From Ectopseudomonas chengduensis (GTDB taxonomy: Bacteria > Pseudomonadota > Gammaproteobacteria > Pseudomonadales > Pseudomonadaceae), in NCBI RefSeq assembly GCF_015712065.1, contig NZ_JACFYZ010000002.1, forward strand, positions 310,001 through 374,000: 64,000 nt of DNA, written 5' to 3'. The notes beneath the pieces were generated by a model, which was not told the DNA's origin, ran no database searches, and saw nothing but the letters and a program-made list of their open reading frames with translations. The number at the start of each line of letters is the position of its first letter. Position 1 is the stretch's first letter. Both the position numbers and the translations under genes were made by a program. Below, piece by piece: positions 61,138-64,000 of this stretch.

Positions 61138-64000
61138 ACGTGAGCGCCAAACGCGCCTGCTCAACCCATGGATGATCGTGCTTGTCGCGCTCTTCGTGAT
61201 TGCGTTGCTGGCCCTGTCCTACAAGAGCGAGGATGTATTCCTTCCGGCCGCAGATACGGCGCCTGACGCTGTGGCCATCAGCTATACCGAACTGCTGATC
61301 AAGGCACACCCCGAGGATGACCAGCTGCGGCTGAGACTGATCGATCAGTTGATTCAGGTCGGTGACTTCAAGCGTGCCCGCGAGTACCTCGAACAGCTGC
61401 AAGGCCGCCTTTTGGCCATTACCCCGTTCTATGTGGTGATGCTGGATATCCTCAGGGCTCAGGCCGATCCGAACGGTATCAGCGAGGCGCAGCGTGCGCA
61501 GCTGATCGAGGAGTTGCGGGCGCTGAACATCGCTGACCTGGATAACTCCATGCTGGAGCGCACGGCGCGTTACGCGCTGGAGATCGGTGGCCTGGATGTG
61601 GCCGTGACATCCTACAAGGCGCTCGCCGAGCGTGATGCCGCGCGACGCACTCACTGGCTGGGCGAAGCCGCTTTGTGGAGCCTGGCGAACAATGACCAAA
61701 GTGGCGCTGCGCAAATCTACCTGCAGTTGGCCGCGGCGGAGCCGGATGCGCAAAAGCGTGTCGAGCACCTGCGTGAGGCATTCAATGCCTTGCGCGCTGC
61801 AAACCACTCCGCGCAGGCCGCGGAGCTGCTGGCACAGCATCTTGGTGAGTTGAATGCCGAGCAGCAATCGCTGGATTGGCTTGCCGAAGGTGTGGACGCC
61901 GCACAGGCGGCGCAGCGCTTCGATCTTGCCGAGACCTTCGTTCAGCACTGGTTGAGCCTGAAGTCCGATGATCATCGGGCACTCAATGCCGATTTCCGCC
62001 TCAGTCTGGCATCCGGTGCCATCGAGCGTGCCTGGCAGCTCGGGCCGCAACTGCTGGCGCAGGCTCCCGATGATTTCGAGTTGATGGCTGAACTGGCACG
62101 CCTGGCAGAATGGACCGGGCATACCCAGCAGGCATTGAACTACTGGGTACAGATGCTCGCTCATCAGGAAGACCCGGCAATGCGTGAGCGCGTCTGGCGC
62201 TACGCATTGCAGCTGTTCGATTTCGATCAGGTGGTCAGTACGCTCTCGGCCATCGACCGTCAGCGGCAGATGACGGATCAGGAGGTGGACACGCTGGTAT
62301 ACAGCCATGAGGTCCGTGGTACTCCTGAAGATGCGGAGTCCTGGCTACGGGCTTATCTGCAGCGCTACCCCAATCATCTGTTTGCTCGCAAGCGCCTGCG
62401 CATGCTGCTGGAGAACACCCAGCAGCTCGACAAGGAGGCTGAGCTCTGGGCCAGCATGGCTGAGCGCACGAGCCTGACCACCGAAGATCGTATCCGCTGG
62501 GCCAAGGTGCATTGGAACCTCTTTCAGGCGGATCAGGCCTGGGCGGTACTGACCGACGTGGATGCGAGCAAGGTGGATGATCCCGAATACTGGCAGTTGC
62601 GCGCTGACCTTGCCTGGAAACTCGAGCGGAATGCCGACGTTCGCGCGGCCTACGAGCGGCTGGTCAGCCTCGACGTGCCGTTGGGCCGGGATGATGAAGA
62701 TCGCCTGATACGCATCTACTGGGACAAAGAGCCGCGTCGCGCTCTGCAGGTCCTCGTCGAAAGTTGGCGGCGTACCGGCAGAGTGGCGCGGTTGACCGTG
62801 GCATTGCAACTGGCCGAGACCTTGCGTGACTGGGATATGCTCAGAGCGCTGCTGGCTGAGGCAGAGCAGTCGCCAGCGGGCCGTGGCAGTTCGCAGTACT
62901 GGCTCGCCCGTGCCGCGCTCGCCGCCCAGGACGGGCAATACGAGCAGGCCAGCGCGTTCTACAAGCAGGCCCTGGCCCAGTTCCCGGAAGACAACCTGGT
63001 GCGTCAGCGCATGCTCTGGTTCTACATCGACAATGCCCAGCGCGATGTCCTCGCTGCGCTGCTGCCGCAATGGCGCTCACGGGCTGTGGCTGACAGTCGT
63101 TTGTGGCTGCCCTATGCGACCGGTCACATGATGCTCAACAACACAGGCGAGGCCTTGCTCTGGTTCCGCCAGCACCTCAAGTCAAATCCATCAGATCGTC
63201 TGGCGCTGGCTGCTTACGCCGATGCTGCCGAGGCTGCGGGTTATGCCGACCTGGCCTGGCGCCTGCGTCGTCAATTGCTCAAGGATATGGACCGCACGCG
63301 CATCATCGCGACGCCGGAAGGTTATGCCATGTACCTGCGCCTGCTCGCGGGTAGCCAGGGCTCGCTGGTTTCGCTGGCGCAGGCCAGGCAGTTGTGGAAC
63401 GGCGAGCAGGCGACGCTGCAACTCTGGTTCGAACATTTCCTCGAGCGGCTGGACGCGGGCAACCAGGCGGCGCTCAAGGACGACTGGCTGGCTTGGGGGG
63501 CTGCACGCGGCCTTGAACCTGGCAATTACGATCAGATTCAGCAGGCGCTACGCAGCGATAACCGTGAACAGATGCAGCGTCTTCTGCAGCGCGGTGGCCT
63601 GGACGTAGCACATCAGGTCGAGGTTCTCGCTCGCCTGGGGCATGACGGCGAGGCATTGGCCACTGCGCTCAGCGCCCAGGGTGACGAGCAGCCGGTGTCC
63701 ATTCGCCAGCAACTGCTCTATCAGGCTACCGGCATGCTGGAACGCTCACCGCAGGGTATCCAGCTGGGTTGGCACAAGATGGACTTCGGCGACCTGGATA
63801 TCTCCGGGCCTCGCTTGCGCGTCGCGCGCAATCTGGGCGACGACTGGTATGCCGATCTGCAACTCGACCAGATGCGCTATGACAGCGCCAACCTGGACAG
63901 CGCGGTGATGGGCAACGAGCGCAATCTCAAGCTGCATACCCGTCGAGAGCTGTCCGATGGCGACCTCAGCCTGTACCTCGACAGCAGTCTGCGCGATGAC
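61112..64000 (+). CDS. pelB: Pel export outer-membrane protein PelB (3' end missing)
   Basis: 963 codons present of about 1190 expected. One N-terminal membrane helix (about 22-40) is followed by a long run of TPR-type helical repeats (about 60-860). From about residue 885 (WHKMDFGDLDISGPRLRV) the pattern turns to alternating beta strands, the start of the outer-membrane barrel, which is cut by the window end. It overlaps pelA by 26 bases. The TPR part holds PelA in the periplasm and the barrel exports Pel. Confidence 0.92.
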   Translation, partial: MESLSATSKRERQTRLLNPWMIVLVALFVIALLALSYKSEDVFLPAADTAPDAVAISYTELLIKAHPEDDQLRLRLIDQLIQVGDFKRAREYLEQLQGRLLAITPFYVVMLDILRAQADPNGISEAQRAQLIEELRALNIADLDNSMLERTARYALEIGGLDVAVTSYKALAERDAARRTHWLGEAALWSLANNDQSGAAQIYLQLAAAEPDAQKRVEHLREAFNALRAANHSAQAAELLAQHLGELNAEQQSLDWLAEGVDAAQAAQRFDLAETFVQHWLSLKSDDHRALNADFRLSLASGAIERAWQLGPQLLAQAPDDFELMAELARLAEWTGHTQQALNYWVQMLAHQEDPAMRERVWRYALQLFDFDQVVSTLSAIDRQRQMTDQEVDTLVYSHEVRGTPEDAESWLRAYLQRYPNHLFARKRLRMLLENTQQLDKEAELWASMAERTSLTTEDRIRWAKVHWNLFQADQAWAVLTDVDASKVDDPEYWQLRADLAWKLERNADVRAAYERLVSLDVPLGRDDEDRLIRIYWDKEPRRALQVLVESWRRTGRVARLTVALQLAETLRDWDMLRALLAEAEQSPAGRGSSQYWLARAALAAQDGQYEQASAFYKQALAQFPEDNLVRQRMLWFYIDNAQRDVLAALLPQWRSRAVADSRLWLPYATGHMMLNNTGEALLWFRQHLKSNPSDRLALAAYADAAEAAGYADLAWRLRRQLLKDMDRTRIIATPEGYAMYLRLLAGSQGSLVSLAQARQLWNGEQATLQLWFEHFLERLDAGNQAALKDDWLAWGAARGLEPGNYDQIQQALRSDNREQMQRLLQRGGLDVAHQVEVLARLGHDGEALATALSAQGDEQPVSIRQQLLYQATGMLERSPQGIQLGWHKMDFGDLDISGPRLRVARNLGDDWYADLQLDQMRYDSANLDSAVMGNERNLKLHTRRELSDGDLSLYLDSSLRDD

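Noticed and set aside
61121..62308. 395-codon minus-strand open frame
   Set aside because: Antisense to pelB, which continues open to the window end with TPR character.

Overview
The window looks like chromosomal DNA of a Pseudomonas species. It is GC-rich, and the pst-phoU, glc, mdc, algB and pel genes are of Pseudomonas type. A placement near the P. mendocina/P. oleovorans group is a guess from memory of gene order, not something the sequence proves. No tRNA, rRNA, CRISPR array, phage or intact insertion sequence was seen.

Layout. 1-2.7 kb: the 3'-truncated response regulator gene algB, and divergent from it a BON-domain envelope protein and a ferritin-like DUF2383 protein behind a very good sigma-54 promoter. 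2.8-12 kb: phosphate uptake (pstS, pstC, pstA, pstB, phoU) with Pho boxes before both pstS and pstC, then a response regulator and an M23 peptidase. 12.3-18.6 kb: fliD-fliS-fliT-fliK-fliL-fliA-motA-motB, which is the order of the lateral-flagella operon lafBCDEFSTU. Next to it on the minus strand are a ToxR-like membrane regulator with a small membrane partner (18.6-19.9 kb) and a flagellin (20.2-21.1 kb). 21.4-31.3 kb: rubredoxin and the glycolate/glyoxylate block (permease, malate synthase G, glcG, glcF, glcE, glcD and divergent glcC). 31.5-43 kb: the second flagellar block, flgA divergent from flgBCDEFGHIJKL plus an unrecognised gene. 43.3-46.5 kb: a secreted PilJ-domain protein, an orphan TRAP binding protein and a PAS-GGDEF diguanylate cyclase. 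46.6-55 kb: a complete biotin-independent malonate decarboxylase cluster, mdcABCDEGHLM with mdcR. 55.2-58 kb: thioesterase, zinc dehydrogenase, MarR regulator, a small MITE-like element and a glutathione transferase. 58.1-64 kb: a FleQ-box region, pelA and the first part of pelB.

The most striking content is a lateral-type flagellar system in two modules separated by the glycolate genes. Both operons (fliD... and flgB...) start with a sigma-54 promoter, and each has upstream a palindrome of the same form, GCGGAAR-N5-YTTCCGC, followed by further GCGGAA sites. This suggests one dedicated enhancer-binding protein that ties the two blocks together. The export apparatus, C-ring, switch and any LafK-like activator are not in this window, and neither are flgM and flgN.

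The metabolic genes fit a cell living on small organic acids: glycolate is oxidised to glyoxylate by GlcDEF and condensed with acetyl-CoA by malate synthase G, while malonate is imported by MdcLM and decarboxylated to acetate. Short hairpin repeats of at least four families sit in many intergenic gaps.
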